DNA of 64,000 nucleotides from Bradysia coprophila (GCF_014529535.1 NW_023503555.1:2976001-3040000), one strand, 5' to 3'; positions 1 to 12,640 are shown, numbered from the stretch's first letter. Notes: a model not told the origin generated them from the sequence alone. Numbers and translations: made by a program.

Positions 1-1780
1 GACCATATACATTAATGGCCCATTGTTATAATGGCTTTTGTCTATAACAAATAATCACATTCTGCATCGAAAAATCAACACCGTCGGAGTCTGTTGTTCA
101 ATAATGTGTATCACTTGTTCAATGTTCATTCACCGTTGGTTGACATTGATCATCTTGTGCGAAAAAAAGTGGGATGAAGACTTGTCCCGGGCTAGTAGCC
201 CGATATGCTTGCCGCTTCAAAAAAAAAGTAAAAGAAAAAAATATATTTTCTTGGGAAAGTAGAGGTTGTTGACTCACCAAGGCCGTGACAATTAAATGAT
301 TGTTTAGAAGAATGCCATTCAAGCGTTTAATTGTCTTTTCTTATTACGGCGAATGAAAAAAGTGAATTATTGTAATAGATATGGGTCAGCGAACAGGTAA
401 AAGAGTTAAAATCATTATTCCATTTTAAAAACAGATCCCAGCTCGCGTCGGCTCTGTTTTAACTATTAACTATTAACTATTAAACTAGCTATTAAACAAG
501 TTTGCTTACAGTATCAATACGATTGTACTGCAGCGTACATATCGAAAAACAAACTGTCTGTTACGGGTATGAGCGGATATGTTAACTGAATAAAAGCAGC
601 TGAGACCAGTTGAAACATTACCTTGAACCAAGCATTAGACAAGATTTTTTAACGGAAAATCTGCCCCTCTTCTCATAATACCATTGCGACGCAATAGAGT
701 AGCATCATACCAATCCTACCAATCTTATAAACTTAATTTATATGAGACATTTTGACTACTGCATTAATGAGTCCTCTGATGAAAATTCTGTCCTTGTGCA
801 TGGTTCAAAAAATTTAAAATTGTCATTGTCTATTCATTCAAAGCATCTACAACACCTACAAGCTTTAATCAAACCCAAATCAACCAACAAAAAATTTATG
901 GGAGGCACTTGGTTAACCCTAGTTGGGTTATCAAGGTGCATTTGAATGGAATTTAATTGAAATTTGATTTTTTTTATATTACAACGCACTTCAAGCATGA
1001 GTGGTACTCTAAATAGGGTACTGAAACTTGACATCGTGTCTTACATCTGTAAAAACATTTTCTTGTAAAATAAAGTACTTTCTGCAGTAGGGTGTTTTGG
1101 CGGTTTTGACAAAATGTCTTAGTTCTTCTAAGGCTCAGCCGTAAATCCACTCAGCTGGTCCATCTGATCATTTTATGAAAGAAAAAAAAAATTCAAACTT
1201 TAATTTTGTGCTGCCGCCAGATCGATTTTTGAAAATTTCGTCGTTTTCGGTCCACGTCACATAAATAGATTTTTTACGGTGGGCTCAGTGTACATAAAAA
1301 GTTGGGTCCACATGGTAATCTAATCTCCAGACTTCACAGATTATTTCACAAAAAAGATCAAGTCTAAAAAATATTTTTTGAGTTCATGACTGATTGTCAA
1401 AGTTCCCCGATGGTGATTTTGAGACTTTAATCTCGCCACAAAATTTGATGAAAATGTGCAAAAATGTAAATTAAACTTTAAATATGCTAAATGGACCGCG
1501 GTGAGTCAAATACAACATCTGATTTGATTTGGGACACCTAAATTTATTATTTATCTGACAAAAAGTTGTGATTTTGGTACATTTTGGTACATGGAATATT
1601 GGCGACGAAAGTCGGATTACATCAAATCAATAATTTTTTAGCTTAGAATGTATTCCCAGGTTCTGACAATACGAAACCTTTAATTTTAAACGTTTTCTAA
1701 GCGTTAAATAATTTTAAATTTGAAAATGTAACGAGATGTACTCACTGGCAATAGAACCTGTCAACAGTACGTAAATGAGC
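1..1780. other. Intergenic, no gene recognised
   Basis: AT-rich sequence with only short, unconvincing reading frames. The one structured item is a small inverted-repeat element near 986-1094, listed separately. At 1781 the sequence becomes homologous, in inverted orientation, to 48325 and downward. Confidence 0.6.
986..1094. mobile_element. Small MITE, family with GCACTTCAAGCATGA ends (decayed copy)
   Basis: The left end reads GCACTTCAAGCATGAGTGG. The right end is a degenerate reverse complement of the same terminus. Better-preserved relatives lie at 6060-6162 and 51552-51703, and a half copy is at about 51964. No coding capacity. The terminal repeats and the several dispersed copies are seen; the DNA-transposon origin is inferred. 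Confidence 0.5.
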
Positions 1781-2284
1781 TTAGATACGTGGGAACATAC
1801 AATGTCCGACTTCAGCCTTCATCTTCTATCTGTTGTGTAACTGTGACGAAACGGTAGTCATCATTTTGGAGTGGCTGGAGAAAGTGATAGAATTACATCT
1901 GCCGGCAACAACAACAAAAAAGCGACTAGTTCAGCCTAAAGTCAAAATAGTTTCATCAAATGAATTAACTGATTTGACGTTGGAGACATGTTCCGTCTGT
2001 GAAAGGTTCACTAAATAAGACCCATGCACTTCGTACCAAATATCACAACAGAGAACAGAGTTAGTCTACAGTCTACGCACTCCAAGAACAGGCAAAATAA
2101 GAGGCCAAATAACCATTAAAAAATCTGTCCTTATGCCTGTTATTGGATTGCGTTATTTAGTTCAGCCCACTATACGTAGTCGACATCCTTGAAGGTGACA
2201 GGAATGATTTCTTGACATTTTTCACAACAACTGGCCTTTTGTCGTTTATTTGTCGCAACATGGTAGAGAATGCATACATGGAAG

Positions 2285-3165
2285 TCACAACATGAATAAC
2301 AAATCATGGTTTCGTAGACCATTTCCAACATAACAGAACCCATGAGCATTCGTCATCGGCTTGTGGAAGAACACCATTCCCGGCCAATACAGCGATTTCA
2401 CCACACACAAACCACTGTCACCATCAATATTAACAGTAAAACTTTTACCTTCCGGCAGAATCGAATCGATCGTATCGAATGTATCGGTTGAGTAATTGTA
2501 ATCTGGTCGTTTGATTAAATTTTCGGCACATGTTGCCTTCGGCTGTCGTAATAGCTGATAATTACCCATATCATTCGCCTCCATGTGATCCAAACCTTGA
2601 AAGAATGAACTGAATGTGATGACACCGTCTGGACGAAGAGTTAGTGCTCCTCGTGGTACTACGCCACATTCCGACGTTATCATGCGGACTGTAGAAGCCA
2701 ATCGGTCTTCTTCTTTCAATTTGAATGTCTCTTTGGGAATGTCATCGGAGCAATTTCGAATCTGAGTGGCAAATGGGGGAATTGATTGTGTGCGTGTGCG
2801 TATAAAGGAAATATTACCATCACAACGTCATCAACAGCAGTAACATCTCCTTGAAATAAATTCTGATTGAGCAAGCACAACCGATTGTTGTCCGGAACCG
2901 GTTCTGGCATCAGTATCCATTCACCAGGACAATTGATGCTATAGAAGTATTTACATCCCCTGAAACAATTCTTGTGGTATCCGAACGCAATGTAGTAATC
3001 ATTTTTCACTCCGTTTATCCGTCCCCACAAATGCGTTTCGGTGAATTTGTTGTTGCTCTTCAAAATGACCAGAGAATTTTCGATCATAGACGCTTCTTGT
3101 GGACTTAGAGTGATCCCACAGTAGGAAATATAACTCAAATTTTCCTTAATATTTGAAATGTTCAT
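2285..3165 (-). CDS. RSPH9: Radial spoke head protein 9 homologue, copy 1
   Basis: RSPH9 is a component of the radial spoke head of motile 9+2 axonemes; in insects it would be expected in sperm flagella. Two exons: 3165-2818 and 2761-2285, joined over a 56 bp GT-AG intron, give 274 aa, about the length of vertebrate RSPH9. Family landmarks seen include an N-terminal [20 protein letters not shown] segment, VVPRGAL near the middle, [12 protein letters not shown] and the hallmark C-terminus ending DLLFML. The start at MNISNI is the first Met of the open frame. It lies antisense to and upstream of an oxidase pseudogene. In the right arm the equivalent gene sits inside an oxidase intron. It differs from copy 2 by only a handful of residues, so both look functional. 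Confidence 0.9.
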
Positions 3166-3415
3166 CTTTAGATGAGATCCTTAAATTTTTCTTTTATTTA
3201 CTAAGCAGTGCCTGCTATGACTAGCATTTTACGGATGTCATCTGTTATCCACAGGAACGCTGCTTAACTAATTAATCATCAATCTGTAGGTCAACGAAAG
3301 CACCTAACTTGCTAATTGCCTGATATGCTTGCCTAGCCATTTACCTAAGGCTCGTCAGCACACTAAAGTGTTGAGTATTGCCAACACTAATAAAACATTT
3401 TATTCGCTCATCCAG

Positions 3416-5564
3416 AGAAAATGACTTTACCAACCATTCGGGATGTGTTCAACTCTAAGGGAAAATATAAAAAAATCGCCGAAACGACAGAGTCACAAGT
3501 GCTAGGTGCTACAAAAACAATATACGGAACAATTGAATTGGCTGGCCAATATCACATGCATATGGAGCCACAGACTACGATTTGTATACCAACTGAAACC
3601 GGAATGCAGGTACACTCACCAAACTAATGGACCGACTTTACTCAGACCGCCATTGCACAATGTCTGAATGTACAAGAAAATTCGATTCACATCGAAGTAA
3701 AGCGTGTTGGTGGTGGATTCGGCGGAAAAATTACACGCGCAGCCCAAATCGCTTGCGCTTGTGCCTTGGCCTGTCATCTCACCGATGTGCCCGTACGATT
3801 TGCCATGACTCTCGAATCCAACATGAATGTAGTTGGAAAGCGGAACGGAATGATCGGTGAATATAAGATCGACGTAGATGACAATGGTAAAATTCTGAAA
3901 GTTACTGGTAATACAGCTCACGACATGGGATGTTCGTTAAATGAATCGCCGAGAATTTTGGCTGACGTTGCTTATTCCAACTGTTATGATGCGAGTTCGT
4001 GGAAGCTTACAAATCAACTTGTTACAACTGACGCACCCAGTCACACATGGTACGTATACTACTAACGAACTTCCACAACAACAAAAATTCTAATTCCTGT
4101 TGTGACAAACCTAAAGGTGCCGTGCCCCAGGTTCAATGGAAGCTATAGCAATGGCCGAAACTATGATGGAACACATTGCAAGGATCACATTGCAAGGATC
4201 CGCTAGCCGTTAGGGTTGCAAACTTGACCTCTAACAGTAAGATGAAAGATTTAATTCCGAAATTCGTGAAAGACATCGGTAAGTACGCATTGAACGCGAC
4301 CTCCCTTCTTATTCGATCGCACTCTATTAACTCTCTGATAGAATACAACGATCGCAAAGACAAGATCTGCGAGTTCAACAAAAAGAATCGCTGGAATAAA
4401 AGAGGCATAGCCATCTCAATCATGAAATATCCACTTTTATACTTCGATACGACCACCGCATACGTTTTCGTTTACCACGATGATGGTACGGTTGGGGTTA
4501 TACATAGTGGAGTAGAAATCGGGCAAGGACTTAACACCAAAGTAACCCAAGTTGCTGCACACACGCTGGGCATACCACATACATTTGTCAAAGTTGGGTC
4601 AACCGACACTATTATTGGCGCTAATTGCGCTGTAACTGGGGGGAGCGTAGCCAGTGAAATTATTTGCTTTGTACGTACACTTTTCTGACCGTCTAATCGT
4701 TGTGCCTGTACCTATTTGACTGATTAATTTCCAGACGGTGATGAAAGCCTGCGAAGAAATAATGCGCAGACTTCAGCCGCTTCGTGACGCGAATAAGGAC
4801 GCTCAATGGACTGATTTAACCAAAGAGGCATACAAAAATCAAATTGGTCTGAGCGTTGCTCACACAGCTAAAGCAACAGATCTGAAACCATATGACGTTT
4901 TGGGTTTATCCTGTGCTGAAATCGAGGTGGACCTTTTGACGGGGAACCTTTTAGTGCACCGAGTTGATATTTTGGAAGATGCGGGACTCAGCTTGAATCC
5001 GTTGATCGATGTTGGCCAGGTAAAAGGTTTCTTTCCTGCGAAGTATTTTCCAATGAAATGTCTATCGGTGGTAGGTGGAAGGTGCTTTCGTTATGGGCAT
5101 GAGTTATTGGCTGACTGAAGCTCTCATATATGATCGCATGAATGGTGAATTGATGACAAATCGAACGTGGACGAATAAACCTCTTGGTGCAAAAGATATT
5201 CCAATAGATTTTCGCGTGACTCTGTTGCAGAATAGCATTAATTCTGTTTTTGTTCTCGGGTCGAAGGGTTCGTCTGTCTCATACACTAATCAAATGAAAT
5301 CTTATACAAACAAATTTAAAACTTTAGCTGTTGGTGAACCAGCGTTGACAATGTCAGTTGTTGTAAATTTCGCTCTTCGAAATGCCTTGGAATCGGCTAG
5401 ACGCGATGCTGGAATTACCAATGATCCGTGGTTCAGGATGCGTAAGTAAATTTAAAAGTGCAATGGTGTTTGACAACTTAGATATTTTATATTTAGCTTC
5501 GCCGTCAACACCGGAAGTGATTGCTTTGTGTGCTGGCCATTCAACCGATGCTTTTACTCTTTAG
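3416..5564 (+). pseudogene. Aldehyde oxidase 3'-half pseudogene (molybdopterin domain only)
   Basis: Six exons match exons 9-14 of the complete gene at 43836-51134: 3416-4049, 4117-4278, 4342-4670, 4735-5019, 5075-5441 and 5497-5564. They carry molybdopterin-binding motifs ([29 protein letters not shown]). The two 2Fe-2S domains, the FAD domain and the first part of the Mo domain are absent, because the duplicated segment ends inside the large intron. A stop codon at 3625-3627 replaces a Gln codon of the intact copy. Exon 4117-4278 is one base longer than its counterpart (162 versus 161), which shifts the frame. All other exon lengths equal those of the intact copy. Splice sites remain good, so decay is recent. 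Confidence 0.9.
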
Positions 5565-6059
5565 TCGAGATTATTATGAATTAAAGTTCAACGGCCGGAT
5601 CGATTATACGTTTGTAAGTTCACGAGAAGCTTGCAAGTGAAATTATTTATTTTTAGAAAGGTTGCTGCTTCCGTTGAGCTTTTTCATCTGATCTACTTTT
5701 GGTTTGGTTTTTAAGGCTTATATGATATCATATCAATTAGTATAATATCTCAGGAAGGAAAATATTTCAGTTTTAAATGCTTATGTCCCAATAAATGGAT
5801 TAGTTCATCTAAGTAAAACTTTTCTAATAACTAGTTTTTCAAGCTTATCTCTGAATTCTTTCGTTCAAAAATGGTGTTCGATCTATCAAATGGAAGGTAT
5901 TGACGAGACGAAATAACATATTCAAATTTTAAGAAAATCAGGTTTGTACATACAACGGTAGCTATTCGTGAGGAAGCGAGCAAAACTGCATACTTTCCTA
6001 CTTTTCCTGTTTTCTCGCCATTTCTTTTGAAGCACGTCTCATGTTTTTACGTGGCATCA

Positions 6060-6162
6060 ATGCACTTCAAGCATGACTGGATACTGTATCGAATCACTTT
6101 TAACACTGCATAAAGAATGTAAAACTTTTTCATCCAAAATAGTACTTTCGCATGAAGTGTGT
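6060..6162. mobile_element. Small MITE, GCACTTCAAGCATGA-end family
   Basis: Starts TGCACTTCAAGCATGA and ends TCGCATGAAGTGTGTT, an imperfect inverted repeat of about 20 bp enclosing roughly 60 bp. Same family as 986-1094 and 51552-51703. Confidence 0.65.
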
Positions 6163-8346
6163 TGGTGCACGACAGAGTAAAGTTAACCGGTTTATTTTAC
6201 TCTGCCGTGGTTGGTGACATCTTTTACTATTGCAGTGAACCATTGAGGTAAAATACTGACTTTCCACATAGGAACATAAAAAAAATTAACCAAAAATAGT
6301 CCACGTAATGGATCATTTTCAGAGAGGTCAAATTGCTATGTGATGGTAAACTTTCGAGGTTAATGGTATCAGAATAGGCTTTTTCATCGTTAAACAGAGA
6401 AGGTGTGAGTTAAAACACACAACCATAGCATACACATACGGGTATGAAAATTTGGAGGCGTTTTGATGCCTGACATACGAATGGTAATGCTAGAAGCGGT
6501 GCCACTGCATGGGTCCGAAATCTTACAAGTGTTCCCCTAGCAATTTCCTAGTGTTCTCCCATACAAAATTAGAATTAAACAAAACTTTCTTGAAAGAAAT
6601 TTTGATATGCTTTTATTTGTTCCCCTCATTCAAATTTGTAACAGCTACATCTGGCGTCACAAGCAACAATTCTGTGATAGTGACAAAAATAACTGATTCA
6701 ATCCCGTCAGTTGATTTAATATTCTCATTTTCAATGGTAACTCATACACTCATATGAAATATAGAAATGAATGTGGTAGAAAGCGAGCGAAGCGAGCGAG
6801 AATTTTTTTTAACGATTCAGCTTTACTAATAATAGTTGGAAAACTTTTCGTCAATCCAAGTTAATTATGTCAAAACGCAGGCGGAGCGAGCGAAGAAAAA
6901 ATTAAATAACTAAAGACTCTTGTTGAGGCGCTACAATGAATTTCTTCGTTATTTTCTCTAAACTCAGTAAAATAAGTAACATTAGTGATCTCACTAAAAC
7001 TCGTAGGGAGATTTTGATGAATGAGTTATCTTTTGCATTTTAAGAGAACACAAAGTCTGATATAAAACTGGAAGTGATGAAAATGGAAATCAATTACATT
7101 TTATCTTGATATAAGTGTTCTCTGCGAAATTCAAAATCTGCAGAAATCTGATGCAAAACAAACACAATTTTTTCCAAAATGACTGTGTCTGAAATAGTCT
7201 CTTCTTAAAGTGTTCTCCCAAATTCTAAAGTGTTCTCATAGCATTGGTAGGATGCTACATCAACATATGCTTTTGTTTCCTATTGAATGTTCCTCTTGAT
7301 CTTGAGCTAGTATGAATAGATAGTTGAAGGAATTTAATTTATTTCTCAATGTTACCGCGGGTAAGCGAGTTCCTCTGTTCTGTTTGCAGTAGCGCTTGAC
7401 AATCTATTGCAGAATTTAAATGGAACCTCCGCACCAATAAACCATTTGTTCCCAAAAACTTCACCGATCGATACGAAAGAGTCTGATTTCACGCACTCCA
7501 CACGAAAAGTCAATGACATGTCTCTCATATCACACTTCGAAAGAATTTATGAATCAATCTATATTCTAAAGTGTGATGATCATAACGTGATGACGCGCAC
7601 TTACATTCTTTGTACGTCAGAGCACACACCTTCCACTTGAATTATTGGTAATCTTTGCGATTTTTCATTGTAAATTATTGCTAGTAGGGGTCAAGTATTA
7701 TATATATGTAGAATCGTCACGTGTTGTTTTGTACGATATTATGCCGATAAAGGTATAGTCTGAGCAGTCTGAGGTTTGTCATTTTTAAAAAAAAATAAAG
7801 TTCTATAACATCGGTTCTTACATGATTTACCATTTTTGTTCGATTGAATATTTGAGAGCAACTTGGTATGTATAACAGAATAACATACTGCATATTGGGT
7901 GAAAGATCTAAATTCGAGCCACCCAACGAAAGCGAAACTATTATAAAAGGATGAGGGCATCGGTAACATTAGAGACAGAGTTCCGTTCGATTTACAAGCC
8001 TTCTGAAAAAAAGAATTCAGCGGGTCGTACAAAAATCCGGGCTCGTATTTAGAGTTTTTACCCTATACCTATACCCTGACCTTCGTTGATAAAAATGTTG
8101 AAAAAATGTGTCCACCTTTCATGACCTTTCGAGAGCGATACCAAAATTGGTTGTACCAAAATCACATGTTTCACAGAAATGCAGTTCTTTTGTTAGCGCT
8201 TCAGGAAAAATCGTAGAGGTAACGTTAAAATTACTCTCTGGTGATCAAAATTAGTATGTCTCGTCAAAGTTTTCATTTTCTGTGTCATTGATAGGAGATT
8301 CTTCTTCATGATTAAGCAACGTTAATGCATATTTTGCAATATTAGA

Positions 8347-8679
8347 TTAAGAGTCATTTCGCCAATTCGTCAGCCAAATTTTCAATTTTTGAAACAAGCT
8401 ATCCCCGATATTATTGACTTATAGCTCATTCGATTCGTCGTTCAATTCTAGCGAAGGGGTGTCTGCCATTTTTTTTTCTTCAAAAAAATCCATTTTGAGT
8501 GTAATGTGTCTAAATGTCATATGATGTCAGAGGGTGGTCAAAACATTTTTTTAGCATTTACTTGAGGAAGGAGCAACACAAAAAGTTGAAACTTTGTGGG
8601 ATTGTTGGCCTATCCACTCAATAATATCGAGGATAGCTTGTTTTCCAAGTGGTCGAAAAATTGGCGAATTGACTCTTAA
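8347..8679. mobile_element. MITE with about 75 bp terminal inverted repeats
   Basis: Left end begins TTAAGAGTCATTTCGCCAA. Right end is TTGGCGAATTGACTCTTAA. The two ends remain complementary for about 75 bp with gaps, through the shared motif ACAAGCTATCC.CGATATTATTGA. There is no ORF inside. The TTAA at both tips could be part of the ends or a TTAA target-site duplication of piggyBac type; I cannot separate the two. Confidence 0.75.
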
Positions 8680-9776
8680 GTGCAGAAATGCAGATGCATT
8701 GCTGTAACAATAAAAGCACATCGACCTTCACCGAAATGAAATTTGACATTTTATTACCTCCATCCGTTATAATCAGATATTTATCAAAAGTGACGCAAAA
8801 ATATGCTAAATCTTTTGGTTATTTGTTCCGAACACATGTTAAATTCAATGAAGTAACAGATTACTACATTGTTTGGAACCTTCTAGTTTGCCAAGTGTGT
8901 AAGACAAAATACAACGTTCCAAAAAATAACCTGAGTTATTTTAATTACTAAGGTCCCAGAGGTGCAGCGAGGAATATATATTGTGCACTGCTGTCCAAAT
9001 GTTCATTTTGAACATTCGGACAGAGGTGAACTTATATTATTCACCAACGCAAGAAACAACAATTCCAAATTTGGCGGAACGAAGTGACTTATTGCTTAAA
9101 TCGCTAAACGCATTTGATGCTGCGAAAATAACTCATTACATTTTAGGTAACAATTTTGTGTTAAAAGCAAACTCACAAGTGTGTTTCTGAACAACAGGCT
9201 GGCTTTTCGGCAAATGTCGATTTTGTATAAATGCCGAAACTACACATGTGGAAAAGCAGTTGCAGAGGCAAGTTTATCAAAAACACACGAGTGAGCTTGC
9301 GAGTATCACAATTCGGAACAGCTCGAGCTGCAAGCGCCACATTTGTTCATTTCAGTTTTATTTTTAGGGAGCCTGTTTAGTCGTCTAAAAGAAATCACAA
9401 GCAATCGCTGCTCTCTCTGGCACCAAATCTGACAGACTCACAGCTTTGGTGCTAGAGATAAGTTATCACCTTCAATTTTGAACGTTTTTCATTTTTTTTA
9501 CTACTGCCTGAAGACTTAAACTATAAATTAGGAAAAACTGTCAGACGTCAAAAACATTTTGCAACGAGCGTTCGCACAACTTTCCGTGTTGGTGTGGTGT
9601 AGAAATAAATATGTAAATTTCGCCGAGATCATAAAATTCAGAAATGATAAAATTTCAAAGCGACGACAATTCAATTTACGTCTTCTTTTCAAAAATATGT
9701 GTTAGAATTCAAATGCGTAAGCAATCGACAAAAAAAAGCATTCGAATTAATTCGTCGTGCAACAAAGACGAAAATG

Positions 9777-9786
9777 TATATAAAAG
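9777..9786 (+). promoter_or_regulatory. TATA box of the secreted-peptide gene
   Basis: TATATAAAAG lies about 108-117 bp upstream of the ATG at 9894. A transcription start about 30 bp downstream would leave an 80-90 nt leader. The match to the TATA consensus is seen; its use is inferred from position. Confidence 0.6.
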
Positions 9787-9893
9787 GAAGGATGATTCTT
9801 CTCTGGATTCATTAGCTTCGAAGAGTTCTTTTAATACGGTCAATTCGATCTTAAATCTGTGGTAATCATACTTTTCATTCTAACGTTGAGAAA

Positions 9894-10421
9894 ATGTTTG
9901 CTTTTAAGTTGCTGTTCATATTTGGTGCAATGATAAGTTTCACATTGGCACGACCCGAGACAGAGCCTAATGACGAAACGGCCAGCATTCCATCCATTCA
10001 AATGCCAAGTGATACTAATATAGAAATCATTCCCATTCCCACCCATGGTGTAGTTTATGGCATAGTTTTGAATTTCACATCGCCAGACGATATGAAACCC
10101 ATCGAATCTATAATGCCAGTCGCAACGGAAGAAACATCAAGCCCAAGCGGTGAAAAGTTGGTGCGTAAGAAACGGTTTTTGTTCGGTTTGGTTGGATCTG
10201 CCCTTCAATCTTTACGGAATGATAACTGGCGCGAGTGTGGACGGACTCCATGGGGAACGACAATTTATACGAATGGATTTGCTACTGCCTGTTTTGGAGC
10301 ATGTCCCGAACAAACGTATTGTGGATATGGCTACGGATACAATGGATATAACGGATATGATGGATATTCTTATGGTAGATATTCATACGGTTCGCAAATA
10401 AATACTGTTTACTTGGGTTAG
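9894..10421 (+). CDS. Secreted precursor with dibasic cleavage site and YG-rich tail
   Basis: 175 aa. Residues 1-19 form a typical signal peptide, with the likely cut before RPETEPNDE. An acidic, Pro/Ser-rich pro-region follows (20-90), containing a VVYGIVLNFTSP segment. A furin-type RKKR site is at 91-94. The mature part starts FLFGLVGSAL and holds four Cys (115, 133, 137, 143), which could form two disulphides. The tail (144-167) is a run of GYN/GYD/YG repeats. A TATA box lies upstream and an AATAAA about 55 bp after the stop. I do not recognise the family. The architecture suggests a processed secreted peptide or cuticle- or immune-type effector, but function is unknown. A decayed paralogue lies at 55118-55600. 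Confidence 0.75.
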   Translation: MFAFKLLFIFGAMISFTLARPETEPNDETASIPSIQMPSDTNIEIIPIPTHGVVYGIVLNFTSPDDMKPIESIMPVATEETSSPSGEKLVRKKRFLFGLVGSALQSLRNDNWRECGRTPWGTTIYTNGFATACFGACPEQTYCGYGYGYNGYNGYDGYSYGRYSYGSQINTVYLG

Positions 10422-12640
10422 TTTAAGTTCCTGATTTTGTAAAACTAAAAAAATTGTGAGATTTTTAAGTTTTATTCAATAAATGTATTAGAGCTTGATC
10501 TAAGTGACTGCTTTTCTCGACAACCGATCCCGATCAGGTTCCCAAAATCCTAACTTTTCGAAACTTTAAATATATGAAGTGTAGAGTTGAGTACATCAAG
10601 ATTGTCTCTCTGAGAATCGAATCAGCACTTTTGTGTTGCAAGTTGCAATGCAGTAGATGAGTTTGTTAATTTCTATATGATTAGGTGCAATCTGCAGTAT
10701 TTCAGTGTTCTTCCCTTAACTGAAACTCATTGGTCTTACGGATGATAAACACTCTAAAATGTCTGTCAGAAAATGTTCATTATGATCGAAAATGTATCAA
10801 GGTTCTGAAAGAAGAGGTTAAGACAGCCACGAAGGCGGGTGACACCGAAATTGTTAAACGCCCTCAGTACAGATTGTGTGTGAAGTTGATTTTTAGGAAA
10901 ATTCTGAATTTTGTTTTTGTTGATTTGCTATTTTCATATAAACGTCATAGCCGTTGACGCAATTTGTGTGTCACCTTCGTGATCAACCTAGAGTTGTCTT
11001 TACCTGTTCTTTCAGAACCTTGGAATGTATGACCAAAAACCATAAATCGTAAAACTGCTTCTAGCACGAACACTAATTTTTAGAACGTTAAAAAGCCTCT
11101 AAATTTTCAAACATGGATACGATTGTGTTTTTATTCAAACCTTATTAGAGTAATTATAATTACTCTACGATTCAAACCAAGAAATCATGACTCATATCTT
11201 TACGAGAAAATGCAAGTCCTATTTTCATTGCATAAGCCTCCAAATATTTCTTATGTTCATGCTAGAAGCTGAGATGTATTTAAATACATAACAAGGTTTG
11301 TCACGCTTTGTTCATTACTTGATAACACGGAAACGTGAGTAATTCGACGCCGTCGAAAAAAAAAACAGTTTCTGGAGATCCGTTAAGAATTACTCAAGTT
11401 ATCGTGTTACGAGGAGGAAACCACAACGGAAAATCCTGTCCCACCATTCGCATGAGATTACATTTTGGTTTTCTAGCGACCAGATTAAGCAATTTTGGTA
11501 ATCGAATTATTTTTTAGCGATCACTTTTTGTTCACTTTTTGCTACCGCTAGTTTCTTCCTGTTTTCTTGTGATCATTTAATCGCCCAAAACCACTTACAG
11601 TGTAAGTGTGACGCCTTTATTCAAGTACAAACGAACTGATAGTATCAATGCGGGGGTGACACTGACAGCTCGAGCTGGAAAAACAAATGTCAGATGATGA
11701 GGATAGTGTAAACAACTGTTTCAGAAAATTGTATTTAAAAAATAATTTACTCTTTCATAACCAGGAGGGTGTGTCAGTGACACACTGTGTCACAGATAGC
11801 AGATAATTCGGTTTTATTAATACATTTCTTCCACTATAAGTGAATTTTGGGCTAGATCATTTCCGTTGTAAGTGTTCCGTCAGCTTTTCGGTCGAATCTC
11901 CATTAAAACATAGAGCTTTGCAGACCCGTACGATTAAACTCAGAGTGTCAGAAAGACACTTGAAACGCGTGTAGCTCCCAAATAAGCGACTTTTTGGAAA
12001 TACCCTAAAACACGTGTCGACTAGAGTCTAAAACTCTATACATTTGTCTTTTTAACGAACTTTCCATATGCCATATCTTCTGAGTTATGGCTCACATAGC
12101 TCACACTTAAAACGCTCATAGCTCCCAAAGAAGAGACTTTTGGAAAAACCCTGAAACATGTGTCGACTAAAATATAAAACTCTATCAATTTTTTGTAAAC
12201 TCAATAGTTCTTTATGTTCTCAAGCGAAACAGCCTTAAATCAAACCATAATGTACTATTTCATGCAAAGGACCGAAACTCCGAAAAAAAATTCAAAATTG
12301 CCCCGAAGCATGAAAAAAACTATTTCTAAATTAAAATCGAAAAAATCGATTTTGGAACGAATGTTTTCTGACATATGGTTTTATTTTGGTGTTACCGCAG
12401 TTAAATCTGATACACTGGAATTTTCGAAGTCGATGTCAGCCATTGATATTTCTGTGAATAAAGGAATTGTTTGTTCTTCGACATTACAATTTTTCGTGCA
12501 CGATAAACGGGTCATTTGAATTTAAAAAAACTTGTAAATTTGGGTAGGAAATTCAGCTACAAGTACTTGTGTTCTGCATGATATTAATTTTTCTTTCCCG
12601 ATATAAAAATTGTAGATTTACCAAGCAGCTTCAGTATCGT
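10422..12640. other. Intergenic, repeats, no gene recognised
   Basis: Contains a MITE (10798-11023) and a stretch at 11380-11420 belonging to the dispersed ACTCAAGTTATCGTG repeat. At 11960-12210 there are two diverged copies of a roughly 150 bp repeat, each with a 'CTCCCAAA.AAG.GACTTTTGGAAA' core. No supported coding region. Confidence 0.5.
10798..11023. mobile_element. MITE, CAAGGTTCTGAAAG-end family, copy 1
   Basis: Ends are CAAGGTTCTGAAAG and CTTTCAGAACCTTGG, flanked by the direct repeat AATGTAT (10791-10797 and 11024-11030). Sub-terminal GTTAAGACAGCCACGAAGG is complementary to the other side. A second copy with an 8 bp target duplication lies at 62886-63157. Non-coding; the target-site length points to a hAT-like family. 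Confidence 0.8.

Larger units (their letters stand above)
1781..5805 (+). repeat. Left arm of inverted segmental duplication
   Basis: This segment is the reverse complement, at high identity, of 43640-48325. Position 1781 pairs with 48325. The other end fades out near 5805, which pairs with about 43640. It carries an intact RSPH9 gene and the six 3'-terminal exons of an aldehyde oxidase. The right arm is longer mainly because a roughly 635 bp element entered one oxidase intron there. Both noncoding and coding parts match, so this is a DNA-level duplication and not a retrocopy. Confidence 0.93.
5806..9776. other. Intergenic, repeats and small elements, no gene recognised
   Basis: Contains a MITE at 6060-6162 and a longer inverted-repeat element at 8347-8679. 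There are also GAGCGAGCGAAG-type motifs (6780-6900) and a stretch near 5900 resembling part of the repeat at 14130. Open frames at 7407-7640, 8688-8951 and 8981-9190 have no recognisable domain. I do not call them genes. Confidence 0.55.

Noticed and set aside
1833-2018. 61-codon frame ([17 protein letters not shown]...) as a gene
   Set aside because: Present in both arms only as part of the duplicated oxidase intron, with an in-frame length difference; no domain recognised.
7407-7640. 77-codon frame downstream of a TTTGCAG
   Set aside because: No recognised domain or partner exon.
8981-9190. Frames around 8950-9190 (for example GIYIVHCCPNVHFEHSDRGE) as an exon
   Set aside because: Codon-like appearance but no start, no homologous domain recognised, and clear stops nearby.
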